Shown here: piece after piece, positions 1 to 10,807 of the stretch
Layout: each line of letters begins with the position of its first letter
Position numbering within the stretch: position 1 is the stretch's first letter
Assembly: GCA_037178675.1 (NCBI GenBank)
Contig: JAYMGJ010000722.1
Coordinates: forward strand, 1 to 22,900
Length of the DNA: 22,900 nt
Direction: 5' to 3'
Origin: Scleroderma bovista
Lineage: Eukaryota > Basidiomycota > Agaricomycetes > Boletales > Sclerodermataceae
Translations under genes and position numbers: made by a program
Notes under the pieces: model-generated
Told to the model about the DNA's origin: nothing
What the model saw: the letters and a program-made list of their open reading frames with translations, nothing else
Database searches by the model: none

Positions 1-418
1 CAATGCAGAGCTCTGTCGGGCTTTGAAATGGGTTTCAGTTTAAGAGGCCCGCATTGGGGAATAAGTCCTTCTTTTCTTTTCCCTCACTGTCTTCGCATCC
101 GTAGTAGTCATAAGTACACATAGTCAGTAGTATGGCGACAAATTCATGTATCTGGTGCTGCTGCTGTTGCACTCTTAAGTTAGAGTACTACGAAAAAGCA
201 AACTTGGCTGGTAACCAGAGTATCGTACTACGAAGAAACAAACTTGGCTGGGAATGCGGAAGCCTGGCAGTTGGGGTCATAATATAGGTATGACTTTGTT
301 GCTATTTGCTACATACTATTGAGTTCCGACAGTAGTTCCTCCCATTGTTTTCGAGGCGTGGGCCTGCCACCTATAACCAACCGTCCCCGTCCAACCGCTC
401 ACGGTCCTGCCGCTCACC
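1..418. other. Upstream region of KOW-1, no gene recognised
   Basis: I see no coding region in these 418 bases. They hold a CTG-rich patch near 151-165 and a 27-bp imperfect direct repeat (listed separately). The start codon of KOW-1 follows at 419. The stretch is presumably the 5' flank of that gene, but I see no convincing TATA element. Confidence 0.5.
185..251. repeat. 27-bp imperfect direct repeat, two copies
   Basis: Copies at 185-211 and 225-251 begin GTACTACGAA and end CAAACTTGGCTGG. They differ at two of 27 positions and are separated by 13 bp. The repeat lies about 170-230 bp upstream of the KOW-1 start. It could be a regulatory-site duplication or simple local duplication; nothing favours one. 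Confidence 0.7.
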
Positions 419-3400
419 ATGTCTAACTGCTCATTCCGCCTCACTCCGAGGATGATCAACAAGGAAGCCCTTCGTCTGCTTAGCCAGTATGCCACGTGGA
501 CAATTACCTTGGACAACACTATGGATGAGATCCAATCCACTCTTGGATTGAACTTTGACCATGACGAGTGGATGGACATCACGCAATGTATCATTTGCGA
601 TCCGCTTTGCTTTGCTGCCGTGGAGAAAGAATTTATGGAGAAGCTGGCAGGGCAGACGAACAAGAATGAGGGAATGCTGAGCGCGTCGGGTATGTATCTC
701 GCCTATTACATTGATATTTTCCTCTCATGCACTGGTCCTTAGCTGGCCCCTTGCTCAAGGATCCGTCCGCTTGGCGTCTCATGATGGACTGGGCCAAAGA
801 TAAAATTGGGTACCCCAATTTTGACAATAAAATAAGGGAGTTCGGGCCACGGTATATCCACGACGAGTGGAAGTCACTTATCAACGCGATATTCGCGATA
901 TCCGACCCATCTAACGAAGAGCTGCAGTCACCCACTACTCTTGTCGAAGAAGCCATGCGGAGCCACGGTGTCAGCTTTGTCACTTCTGCAGATCCATTGC
1001 CTGCTGTCTCCAGCCAACGCAACCCCTCGTGGAGTGCAGTGTGACGTTGTTCTGGCAAGGCTCCTCGGAAATCGAAGCGCTGAAAGACGGACGTGAGCAA
1101 GTTCCTCGACTTAGCCGCCGAGGAGGAGGAGGAAGATGATGACGACAACGACAATGACTTCTGCGACAATGGCGAGGAGGACAAGGAAATCGGCGACTCC
1201 CAAGGGAGTGTAGGTCACTCCATCGATCAAGGTCCTGCTGGGAAAGATTCCTTCAATCGCGCGATTGAATGATAGTCAGACGTCACAACAAGGTACCCAA
1301 GTACAGACATCGCCGCCAATCCCCCAAGGTGTCCCCATCCCGCTGCTGAAGAAAATATTCATAGTGGATCTTTTTTCAGGTGTGTTTTACATCATGCAAG
1401 CGATTCAATTGCTTATCCATTCTTGCATACAGCGAGTGCGCAAAGTTTTGTACATGAATATATGAAGTCAAATGGAGTCGACGTGACATGTCTCCCCTGG
1501 TTACCCCGTTGACTCTATGTGGTGGGCTCCAGTCCCGCTGAGGTACGGAATTATTTACCGCCGTCGCATCGGTCTGTTGCCCGGGAAATTGTTCTTCTGC
1601 CATCGGCAGAAAGCACCTCGCTCTCCATTTGTAAAACCCAGCAGACATTGCCGATCCGAACTTGGGTTCGCATAAAGAACGGTTTGTACAAGGGCGACAT
1701 TGGTTTCGTGGAGCAATCCGATGCAACTAACGCCACCTTGGTTGTCGCTCCTCGTAAGCGCCCCTACGATTTACCTCAGGAATCCGGCGAAAAGTCCCTC
1801 TTCTCTAGTGAGTTAGCTACACTCGCAGGACTTACTCTGGAGCCAATCTCGTCTCCCACTGGAGCCAATCTCGTCTCCCACTGGAGTGGACATCGGCTTC
1901 ACCTGTGGTGGCTGCGAATTTATCTATGGACTTCTTCGTCTAACGGTACCAATTCGTTCCGTCACCTTAGTTGAACTCCCCCATCCCGACGATATAGCCT
2001 TCCATATGATAACGGACTTCGAACGACCATTCGTTGAAGAAACGGTGCATCTATTCTCGGTGCAATTTTGGCGAGAACTCAATTCAGTCGAAATCCGCGG
2101 GGGGGATCTCCACAGTTGTCGGGGTAACCTTGTCGATGTCGAATGGCACAAGCGAACTGCAAGCATATTATTACACACCATTGAGAACACCGTTGAGAAC
2201 GTCACCCACTGTTCCATACGGGAACTTTGCAGGGTCTTCAGCACCGGACAGGGAGTAAGGGTTGTAGCGGGTCCCTACCGTGGTTATACTGGCCATGTAA
2301 TTGCAGCGTATGATAGTACTGTTAGCCTCCAACACGACGGACAATCACTTAATGTAAGTTTATGCATTCTTTATAAATTTCTTTCACTGATATCCAAGCC
2401 TAGCTCGAAATTTCCAACTTACTGTTGGAATCATATGTACCAGATCATGTTCGATCCCTCAATGCTAAGCACGAAGGAGTTGACATGCCTGTTCCCAAAC
2501 CAATGGGTGCGATCCTGCCTGGCGATACAGCTGTCGTCTGTCATGGAGCATACAAGGGCGCTGAAGCACCCATAGAATGGATGAGCATCAATGGGACCGC
2601 CTGGATTTATGTACAGGAGAAAGGGAAGTCCTTCACCACACAGACCAGCCTCGAACAGCAACCTAGCTACATCATGGTGCCGGTGGAAGTCCACGAAATT
2701 CGAGTGTATCGAGCCGCACGTACGCTGAACTTTATGAAGGAAAGAGGTTACGATGTCTGCGCGGGTGACTGTGTTGAAGTAGCGAGGGGGAAATGGTTTC
2801 GGAGTAAGGGCACAGTGCAGGCTGTGGATTTTGACAAGGCGTCCCTTGATCTCGTGTGTGAAATGGATGGGCAAAAGGTGAGCATCCTCCTTTACAGCCT
2901 ATTATTCTAATTGTTTATCATTTATCCAGATCAATGTTCCGATCACCTTTTGCCGCAAGGCTGCAGAGCGTTCTGATCTGCAGCAGCTATCACGATGGGT
3001 CGGCCGTGACATCTGGGTGATATGTGGTGAAAAAAAAGGCTATCGGGCCACATTGAGGTCGCTTGGCAGAGAACTTAGTTGGGTCGCCCTTCAAGGCCAC
3101 CAGCTCATCCAATTAAAAAACGATCAAATTGCCACACCGTAAGATTCCTTGTTCGTTGCTTTACCTCGTTTTAAGTTTAATCTCATTAAAGGACTGGGTT
3201 GCTCCTGAATGGGGCAATTCTCCCTCGTAGCGCAGTACAGGAACTTATTCAAATGCAACGTCGATCATTCGTTCCCATTGTCCATAGTGTGACACCACCG
3301 CCATCTCCCCCCCTTCCTTCAGAAATACCGGAGGAGGGGCCATGGACTGTTACAGCAGAAGACTTGTCGGCACGCAGTTCTCATACGCCTGACTATGGTA

Positions 3401-3875
3401 TGGTTTTCGTCTCTATGCGTTACATCCCCTAATTCGTGTGACAGGCAAAATTCCATGGCTCTTTGAGCCCAACTTCTGTAACTTCCAACAATACCATTTG
3501 GGATTTACGGTGAATTACCAGTACTGGGCGTTTAACAATGCGTCTTTAGGCAAACATATTGTTCGAATGACGTGCCTGGATCCGTTTAGCAGTGATGCTG
3601 GTGTTGCCCCACCTGGCCACGTTTGTGTTACCGTGACAGGCCACAACAGGGGCTCAGGAATCCAGCACTATATCATTCCTGCGACATGTTTAACGCCTGC
3701 AATTCCCACTGCCAAAAACCAACTGTGTGTGGTTATAAAGGGTCCTCGTCTGGGGGAGATTTTGAACATAAAGAAGTGTCAAAAGAGCTCCAGGAAAATC
3801 ACTGCGGATGATGGGACAGAAATGTCTTTTGATGATATTTGTCTTGCTTTTCAAGTCAATCTTAGTTTAGTTTAG
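419..3875 (+). pseudogene. SPT5-like KOW-domain protein, broken (KOW-1)
   Basis: Seven exons can be read: 419-689, 743-1379, 1433-2353, 2404-2877, 2930-3138, 3192-3397 and 3445-3875. Each 47-53 nt intron has GT...AG ends and the exon phases agree. The protein would be about 1,040 codons. An N-terminal helical region is followed by an acidic E/D run (about 1117-1160), an NGN-like segment, then KOW-type barrels (VRIKNGLYKGDIG at about 1666-1704; VRVVAGPYRGYTGHV at about 2258-2302). Such NGN-KOW proteins resemble the elongation factor SPT5 and are expanded in agaric genomes; this duplicate's function is unknown. Breaks: in-frame TGA at 1042, 1081 and 1510, a frameshift near 1262, and a 22-bp tandem duplication at 1839-1882 that shifts the frame. 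The C-terminal half reads open to the stop at 3873. Family assignment is from recalled sequence patterns. Confidence 0.78.
1839..1882 (+). repeat. 22-bp exact tandem duplication that breaks KOW-1
   Basis: The 22 bases at 1839-1860 (GGAGCC...CCCACT) are repeated exactly at 1861-1882. Since 22 is not a multiple of three, the reading frame shifts. Reading with only one copy joins ...SSPTG to VDIGFTCGG... in frame and continues to the next exon boundary. This points to a recent replication-slippage-type event. Confidence 0.93.
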
Positions 3876-4116
3876 CATACACAGTCACTTGTTGAGGGCG
3901 TGCTGGGATGTTTCGTAGTTACATACGTTTGTAAAAGTATGGAGACAATGAAGTCTGACAAAGAAGTCTGACATAAAAAGGGCATAAAATCCATAGTCAT
4001 TCGTCATTGTGGAGTCAGTTATGGAGTCGGTCCATCTTCTTTCAGAGCAGTCGTTTTCCGAGTCTAGTGAGTGCTGATGTATCTTGCTGTCAAAGTGTTC
4101 ATATTTTAAATCTAGG

Positions 4117-5469
4117 TCATCTTATGTATGGCCTACGTACCATCATTTGGAAGGCCACAAGCGCTATAACCACCACAGTTACAAGTTGCGCTAATGTTTG
4201 CAGGATCTGTCGCAAGATGGACAGCAGCCCTAATTCTCGTGTATCAGCTTTGGCCTGCGTGGTTTGTCTGGTTTGTGCGCGGGCCTCTTTTCTCCATACA
4301 GAAATGTAGGTTTGCATTTTGTTGCTCGATGTGGCTGTCAGAATAAGATGGAAGCTCCCGGCATCATATGTCTTTGGTGGTAAGTCAGCTTATTGAATTA
4401 TCATATGTTCTCTCTCTCACTGTAACTGTTTGCACCCTGCCGTTGCTTGAGTGTTGCAATGTCTGTATAGCTTGCCCTGTTGTTCTGTCGAACACATGAG
4501 CGCATCCATTCTCCCCCCCTCCGACCACTACTGTTGTCCCTTCTGCCAGCCTGACCTGCTTTGGGAATGTTTTCATTGGCTTTGTATTGTACGTTTTCAT
4601 GCATACAGCATCATCCATGTGATGCAAGCTGAATCCATTTGCAGCGTTATCAATGACGAAGAATGTATGACTCGGGTCAATGACAGCGCCAGCTCTGGAG
4701 AAGAATTGTGAGGTTTCCAATATTCGCTGTGGGCTAATACTTACATCATTCTCCCTGTAGATTTCGTTGCAAGAACCACTCCGTCTTTTCCGCGAAGAGT
4801 ATGGCTGGAGGTTCAGTGAGGCTTGTAATGTAATCCATGTGATGCATCAAGAACTCACATTTCCCCGTTATACATCCCAAATACAATGACATCTGTACCA
4901 TGGGAGTATATGGCACGCGGAACCGTCGTAGGGAGCTCCACACTGAATATGCTTGACAAGTTGTGTCTGGAATCAAGGGCCCAGACCTGGACATGTCTAT
5001 CTCGAGTCCCGGTGAGTATCCGCATTGTTTCCGAAGCGTCACAGCTGACAGCCATGACCTCTTGACCTGTACCTATCCGTCTTGCTATGAGCTCCTCGAA
5101 CTCACAACCACGTCTTTTCAATAGAAACAGATAGCCCAAGCCTGTACCACAACATAATAATTCCTTGTTATCGTCTCTTGGAGTTAGCCACGCTACACAA
5201 GTAATGGGATCTTGGGGATTCCTTGTCTGACTGGGTTTACGTAGTTGAACCTTTTTTTGTAAGTCCCACAGTCTCAGTCCATCGCATCCTGTCCAGTATC
5301 AGTATTCAGCAGTTGGATAGATTGCTGTAATACCTCCGCTGGCCAGTGTCTTCCCACTGTTCGAGACCGCCAGACATAATATGGCGTCATCATGTCCTGA
5401 CAAATGACATTGAAGGGTATACTTGCTGCTGCTTTTGCAGTTGAAGGGAAGAAATCTTTTGAGGAACAT
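4117..5469 (-). CDS. WD40-repeat protein with C-terminal membrane helix
   Basis: The spliced gene on the minus strand uses exons 5469-5334, 5288-4859, 4804-4745, 4694-4421 and 4371-4117. Introns are 45, 54, 50 and 49 nt, all GT...AG. The joined exons total 1,155 nt, exactly 384 codons plus stop, with no internal stop. The first repeat reads GHDDAILCLAVSNSGKTLASGG and ends GLRLWDL; another reads GTRDRHVQVWAL; later GENGCAHVFDR. The C-terminus (about residues 362-376, VTVVVIALVAF) is a hydrophobic helix followed by a basic tail, suggesting a tail-anchored membrane protein. WD40 propellers are protein-interaction scaffolds; the specific role is unknown. Similar WD40 proteins form large families in agarics. 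A TATA-like element lies just upstream (5509-5518). The ATG at 5469 is chosen because it lies shortly before the first repeat. It converges with KOW-1 (241-bp gap) and diverges from the transposase. Confidence 0.85.
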
Positions 5470-5883
5470 GAATGGTGAGTGTCGATGCGCAGTGTCTGCC
5501 CAGCCATACTATATAAAACACCAGGACAACTTCCTGACTGGCGACAATTACTACCACCTTTGTTTGCATTGACACAATCACCCATGCCTGTTTTTACGGT
5601 GTCCTGACAACAGTCCTTGTCTATGGTGCGACATCGCCTTATAATTAATCGAGGATAAACAAGAACTAACGTCGTCAAGGTGTGTCGTCGTCATTTAATT
5701 GAGGATCATATAATTGGAACAACAAGGGCCAATGTAAGTGATGTCCGATCAACCACCAATTAGAAGGGTCTTGTATATAGCAAGTGATCGCAAACTGGCT
5801 TTTCCTTAAGAGGTGAACCGTACTTATAGTCTTCTGGTCTGACACCATTTGATGTCTCTGAACAAGATATTTTAACCTTCCAC
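5470..5883. promoter_or_regulatory. Divergent intergenic region with two TATA-like elements
   Basis: This 414-bp region separates the WD40 gene (reading left) from the transposase (reading right). CTATATAAAA at 5509-5518, read on the minus strand, lies about 40-50 nt before the WD40 start. GTATATAG at 5773-5780 lies about 105 nt before the transposase ATG. The left end of the Plavaka element should fall here or nearby if the element is complete, but I could not find a CACTA-type terminal inverted repeat by eye. No other coding sequence was recognised. Confidence 0.45.
5509..5518 (-). promoter_or_regulatory. TATA-like box of the WD40 gene
   Basis: Read on the minus strand the sequence is TTTTATATAG, ending 40 nt upstream of the WD40 ATG at 5469. 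The position would give a very short leader. Assigned from sequence and position only. Confidence 0.4.
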
Positions 5884-8710
5884 ATGCCATCCCGCGACAA
5901 ATTCTACCGATGTTACTGTGCAGAATGCTGTGAGGCGGATCGAAACGGGAGGGCTGGCAATCCTGCCAGGAAACTTCAGCTGGAGAGACACAAGGCCATC
6001 CATCTTCGCGAGACTACTTCATTGGATCCGGCTATCTCTGACGTCCGCCGAGCCTCTGTTGCAAATCTTGCTTTGAGAGCCATTTCCCAGCAGGATGACT
6101 CCGGTAACTCGGGTATCGATTCTCTTTCTGCTGCGCTCTTTGCATCCTCGCTCTGTGACAATGGGCCAGACCTCGACTCACAGCCCAGCAAACTATGGGC
6201 TTCTCGTGAGGAATTTCAGGAAGCAGCCAGTACAAACACTGGTGATATTGGAATTCCCGACATTGGCGACTTGGTTGACGCTGTTGGCTGGATTTCTACT
6301 GAGAATAGGTCTGTTGCCTTCCCACTCTCTCATACTAGTACTAAACCATCTGGTCTACGTCTCAGGGATAGCAAAAACCTTAAAAGGAGAGAACTCAAGG
6401 CCCACAAAGTTCTCAATTCTATCGAAGCTCAGATTCGGAATATTCAGCAGCATACCCTCGAATCAGCGTCAGTTGATGCGTGTGCTGTCCGTTCACAGCT
6501 TGGAAGTGTAAGGAAGGCTCTGACTGGCGTCAACCGACGGACCCCCTCGATTGCCTCTTGGAAGGAGCAGCTCCTTCTTTTACTCGGCAAAATGGAGAAG
6601 CAACTAGGCGAGGTTGTCACAATTAATGAAGGAGACTCAAGAGGTGCTGTGCAATATGATTCATGTGAGTGTGGTTGCCGATCGTAAAGGAGTTTGCCCT
6701 GATTAATTTGAAGCCCATCATTTTAATTATCCTATCAATCTCTGCGACGAGGTTGCCCAAGTTTTGGTCTTCCTCGGTGTAGTTCTCGTCATTCTCTTTG
6801 GTCTTAGCCAGCGGACTGGAGAGTTCATCCTTGGTGTCGTGTCGATCATCCTCACCTTAGCATTCAAACTTATTGGCGCAACTGGTGATACTCTCTGCAA
6901 ACATACGTGTGCGCAGATACCCAAGAATATGAGGACTGCCCTCCAGCGTTTCAACCTTGATGGGCATACTACTACCTATGCAGTCTGCCCTCACTGCAGT
7001 GCTATCTTCAACCCCTCGGGGTCCCCAGACCAGCCAAAATACCCTCCTTTCTGCACTAACTGACCCCTTCCGGGGGGGGATCTATGCAATGTGTCTCTCC
7101 TCCATGACTCTGATGATGGGCATAGCGTCGCTATCAAAACATTCGCCTACCATCATTTTCATGACTACGTGGCTGGCCTACTCGCTAGACCCGGTTTCGA
7201 AGACTTAATGGATAAACCTTGTGACGACCTGATGCAGAGCTTGTCTGGCGCAACACCGTCTATTTTAAAAGATGTGTGGGATGCAGAGTTCCTCCGCACC
7301 TTTGAGGGGCCACGTTCTGGGACATTGTTTGTGGATCGCCAAGGTGAAGGCCAGCTGTTATTTTCTGTCAATGTCGACTTCTTTAATATCGAAGGGAATC
7401 GCCAACAGAATGCCACGACATCGTGTGGCATCATTTCTTGTGCATGCCTTAACCTACCACCAGATATTCGCTACAAACCAGAGAACATGTACCTGGCTGG
7501 TATTATTCCAGGACCGTTGGAGCCTTCTGGTGATCAACTCAACCACTTTCTTGAACCCCTTATCGAAGACATGGTAGAGAGTTGGGAAAGTGGGGTTCGA
7601 TTCTCCCATAGTGCTTCCCAGAGAGATCGCGTCACTCGTTCTGCCATCGCCTGTGTCGTGTGCGATCTTCCAGCTGCCAGAAAATCTGCCCAGCTAGCGA
7701 GCGTTACCAGCCACTTCTACTGTAGCGCCTGTCATTGTGTTCACACTTCATCACTTGGCTGTACAGATGTCGACTCTAAGTATTGGCAGTTTCGCGACAA
7801 GGCCGAGCTGCGAGCCTATGCATTCAAATACAGGGACGCTGACTCTGTCAAAGAGTGGAACAAGTTATTTTGCACCAACGGTGTGCGGTGGTCACCATTT
7901 TGGCGTCTACCCTATTGGGACCCTGCCCGACAGTGTTGTCGACTCGATGCATTGCCTTTTGGAGGGCCTGGCTCAAGCACATTTCTGCGAATATCTTGGC
8001 CTTACCACCACTTTTGCGATGAAGGCTCAATTGGAAGCTGACTTGCGGCCTGTGTTCTCCCACACATTCCGCTCTCTCAATACACCTGAAGCAGAGGGCC
8101 TCTCCAAGAATGACCGCTCTCATGTTGAAAGCATCCAGACCCTTCTTACAAGCGCTGTGGGAAAGGATGGGGATCTCTCCGATGTTGAAAAGCACACCAG
8201 TAGTTTGGAATCGAAGCTCATGAATAAAAACAGCAATGCCCTTAAATTTGTCGCTGAGGGACTGCAATTAAATCCCCAGCGTAGGGACACAGGAGGTATA
8301 GTGCAGGTGCAGGGAGGCAAAGTACGCAAGATACATTGGGTTAATACTTTAGTGGAATGGGTATGTCCTTCTGCATGTCTCCAGTCTGACCTGACTGGTA
8401 CCCACAGCGCAGGACTATGCCGATGTTTGCATGCTCCTCAACATTGGTATCTACACCCGAAGTTATGCGGCATATTCAGCGTGTTATCAAGGAAACTACC
8501 ATTCCGTCTTGGCTAAGATCTGTACCCAAAAACTTTGGTGAGGCGAGAGCGGGCACCCTGAAAGCCGACGAATGGCGCACTCTATCTACTATCTACCTCC
8601 CCTTGGCTTTGGTCAGTCTCTGGGGTGAGGGTTCAACCTACCGATCACATGAACTTGTCCACCTACAGAACATCTTGGATAACACCATGGCACTAGTATC
8701 TGCGATACGC
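5884..8710 (+). pseudogene. Plavaka/Tnp2-type (CACTA-like) transposase, broken and truncated
   Basis: Exons 5884-6664, 6714-8360 and 8408-8710 are separated by 49- and 47-nt GT...AG introns in matching phase. The N-terminus has a zinc-finger-like CxxC...HxxxH (from YCAECC to HKAIH). The middle exon has a second Cys/His cluster (YAVCPHCSAIF), VVCDLPAARK with a putative catalytic Asp, and WRLPYWDPARQ...VVDSMHCLLEGL, the core signature of Tnp2-like DDE transposases. The last exon has GTLKADEWRTLSTIYLPLAL, also typical. Defects: TGA at 7061 (probably CGA before mutation), and a frameshift near 7931-7937 between WDPARQ and VVDSMH (consistent with loss of two bases). The gene then ends abruptly at ATACGC, 8710, where the long LTR begins; the C-terminal part is not in the window. 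No terminal inverted repeats were found. The element is dead. Confidence 0.85.
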
Positions 8711-9242
8711 TGTCATGCACCAAACAGGTTTGGTACAGTGAACATGGAAGATAACACCTATATCGAATGATCCTTATGTGAAGGATAAGCACGACGGACC
8801 CTCATCGTAGCCATCTATCACACAAGACAACTATCCTGATGCGAGAGATGAATGCCAATGCAGACAGTCATCTATCGCACGAGGACCGCCAAGAAGCAGA
8901 AGAAACTGAAGGAATAACATCAATTGTGGTATGAGAAAGGAATGCACACGTCTGCAGTCCAACTCCCATACCAGAACGATCAAAGAAGCCGAAGAATTGA
9001 TGGAGAAACGAAGGAGAAAGAGAAGAAATGATTTTTAGCGCCCAAATGTCATTTTTAGGTGCCCAGTGCCGGCATTCCGATATTTTGAATAGCTCCGTCG
9101 TTTCTGAAGCTATCAGGCACGTGACTATACCATCAGAGAGCCTAGAGCATGGTCTATCTGCCTGTCAAGTTCCGACGCAAATCTGTTCATTTCCCATGGA
9201 GATATTCCCCCTGCACTCCAGATGTTCGCTTCATCACTCACT

Positions 9243-9635
9243 ATGGAGTCCGTATTTTCTCTGGATCATTTCTCCGCTATTGCTGCAGATCTCCACTATG
9301 TCCTGCTCTTAGGACAGCCTCTCCCAGAGTTCCCATGCACTGCCTGGCACATATCTTCCCAGCCTGCTCCCTCAGTCCCTCTCGTTCTCGGTCAGCGCGT
9401 TCTCCTCGTCAGTCCTGCGTCAAGGACATACTTTGGTCATCTTAGGTCTATTGTCAAGCTTGAGAAGTCTTCTCTGGTCATCTCTGTGTCCCCTGAGCCC
9501 TCAGCCTATGGTCCCTTCCTCCCAGATACTTGCCATGTCCATCTTCCTCTGTCATTTGTCTCGCTTCCCTGGATGCGTCGAATTCAATACTCTATCCACT
9601 TCCCTACTTTCAGACGACGTCCCCCAGCACCATGA
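9243..9635 (+). CDS. Conserved ORF inside the long LTR (copy A)
   Basis: This 130-codon ORF starts at ATG 9243 (MESVFSLDHFSAIAADL); an in-frame ATG at 9222 would add seven residues. I do not recognise the family. The centre, VLGQRVLLVSPASRTYFGHL, looks like a small beta-barrel strand pattern reminiscent of KOW/SH3 modules, which is only a guess. The diverged LTR copy at 19870-22214 has an ORF in the same place. Over 116 aligned codons I counted 22 synonymous and 25 replacement differences, spread 14, 10 and 31 over codon positions 1, 2 and 3, with no indels. That pattern suggests past selection on the protein. The ORF lies in the U3-like part, upstream of the LTR's own TATA-like box, so it would need an upstream promoter or read-through. 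Confidence 0.55.
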   Translation: MESVFSLDHFSAIAADLHYVLLLGQPLPEFPCTAWHISSQPAPSVPLVLGQRVLLVSPASRTYFGHLRSIVKLEKSSLVISVSPEPSAYGPFLPDTCHVHLPLSFVSLPWMRRIQYSIHFPTFRRRPPAP

Positions 9636-10040
9636 CAGTTATTCCCCCCACTTTATAGTGCTATTAGGAAGAAGAACCCTCTCTCGTTCTTTCCCAGAAG
9701 AGAGCTTGTCAAGGGAGCCCATGGTTGCGCTTCAGCGGCGCTAGAACACATGCACTATACCTTAGTGTATGCTGACCCCCCAAAAGACCTCTGGACCCCT
9801 GGTACCCTTCTTGTGGCTGTTTTGTCTCGGATCAATCCCCCTATTAATCTCAGATCTTCCCCATTGTTGTCCCATCAAATTCCTGATGGTACACAGCCCC
9901 CCCATCAAACTTCTTAGGCTGTGCATCAATGACTCCTTCTGCTGTGCAGTGACTCATCCCTTGCTTACTGATGCTCTCTTGTCATCAGTATTACTCTATC
10001 CCTTTCGCATTTTTGGTATATTACTCAGCTGATGACTCAC

Positions 10041-10214
10041 TCCCTTACCAATCAATCTTGTCATGCAGCTTACTCATTCCTTTACTCAGCAGCTTATTCA
10101 TGCTTCCTATGCTTACTCATTCCTGCTTATCCCTTGCTTACTGATCGCTTACAAACCCCTTACAAAGCTCTTACCAATCCCTTACCAATCCTTGACAAAT
10201 TCTGCTTACTCCCT
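10041..10214 (+). repeat. Array of degenerate CTTAC(C)AATC motifs in LTR U3 (copy A)
   Basis: About thirteen short units of the form CTTACYAATC, CTTACTCATTCC or CTTACAAAG follow one another, mostly at 10-16 bp spacing. The array lies directly upstream of the TATA-like box at 10250. The same kind of array occurs in the mirrored arm (13196-13369) and, with different exact units, in copy C (about 21271-21312 and 21564-21612). The placement suggests a promoter-proximal binding-site array; this is inference. Confidence 0.6.
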
Positions 10215-10249
10215 TCTCTTTTTGTACTTTAATGCTGTGCCCCCCCATG

Positions 10250-10275
10250 TATTTAAACCCCTGGGCTCAGCCCAG
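10250..10275 (+). promoter_or_regulatory. LTR promoter: TATA-like box plus short hairpin (copy A)
   Basis: TATTTAAA at 10250-10257 is followed by the perfect palindrome CTGGGCTCAGCCCAG (10261-10275). Transcription would run right, through the LTR end at 10807 into KOW-2. Copy C has TATATAAA at the same relative place, followed by a different hairpin, which supports both the promoter and the structure. Confidence 0.5.
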
Positions 10276-10807
10276 TGAAAGGACCCAATTGCACGAAATT
10301 ATCCCTCTCTCAGACTCTCTCAGTCAGTATCCCCTCAGTTCTTTGAGTCTTGTAGGCTTCAGTGAAGGTCTAAAGGCTCTGATATCTCAAGTTTATTCAG
10401 TCTATTCAAGTCCAAGTGTTTCTCTAGGCTCAAGCGGAGTCTAGCTAGTCAATCCTTCATCTCTCATTGCTTCTGGACGTCAGGAGCCCCCTTGTCCCCT
10501 TGCTGCACCAATCTCTAGGTGTAGTATTGCTGTTTCAGTCCCAGTCAACCCAATCCCCACTTTGACACTTCCTAGGCTTTAGGAAGAGTCCAGACCCCTA
10601 TCCCCTTCGTCTTCTATTACTCCTGTACCCCAGGAGTATCCTGCATCACTGTCTGCATCACCCTGTTGGTGTAGATCCCCTTTCCCCTCCTCAGCACATC
10701 CTCTCTGGACACCGCGGAGGTAAACCACCACTCGCACATATTCATAGTCCTTTGTTGGTGTTGTGTTTGGGTTATTACTCCAACCCAAATCCACACTTTG
10801 ACTCACA

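Larger units (their letters stand above)
8711..10807 (+). mobile_element. Long LTR, copy A (2,097 bp), left arm of inverted pair
   Basis: It begins TGTCATGCACCAAAC and ends GACTCACA (TG...CA), and is mirrored base for base by 12603-14699 with a constant coordinate sum of 23410. The only difference I found is at 8716 (T here, the complement of C in arm B), a CpG transition. It contains a U3-like part with a conserved ORF (9243-9635), a run of CTTAC-type repeats, a TATA-like box (10250) and an R/U5-like tail. The 5' flank is ACGC (8707-8710, Plavaka); the 3' flank is GCGC (10808-10811, KOW-2). These are not a matching target duplication. No gag/pol belonging to this LTR family is in the window. 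Confidence 0.8.

Noticed and set aside
1042..1044. TGA read as a sense codon (recoded Trp or Sec).
   Set aside because: Family context points to Arg at several sites, ordinary TGG Trp codons are used throughout, and the WD40 gene ends normally and has no internal TGA. Mutation of CGA is simpler.
633..1184. Long minus-strand ORF rich in serine opposite the KOW-1 acidic region.
   Set aside because: It is the reverse-strand shadow of the E/D-rich codons; it has no domain and KOW-1 exon phases explain the strand.
4727..4744. An 18-nt intron (GTAAG...CACAG) in the WD40 gene.
   Set aside because: It is too short to splice. The acceptor at 4695 gives a 50-nt intron and the correct frame.
9769..10444. 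Several overlapping 66-103 codon ORFs in the LTR besides the conserved one.
   Set aside because: They are low-complexity translations of the CTTAC-rich and pyrimidine-rich LTR sequence and are not preserved in copy C.
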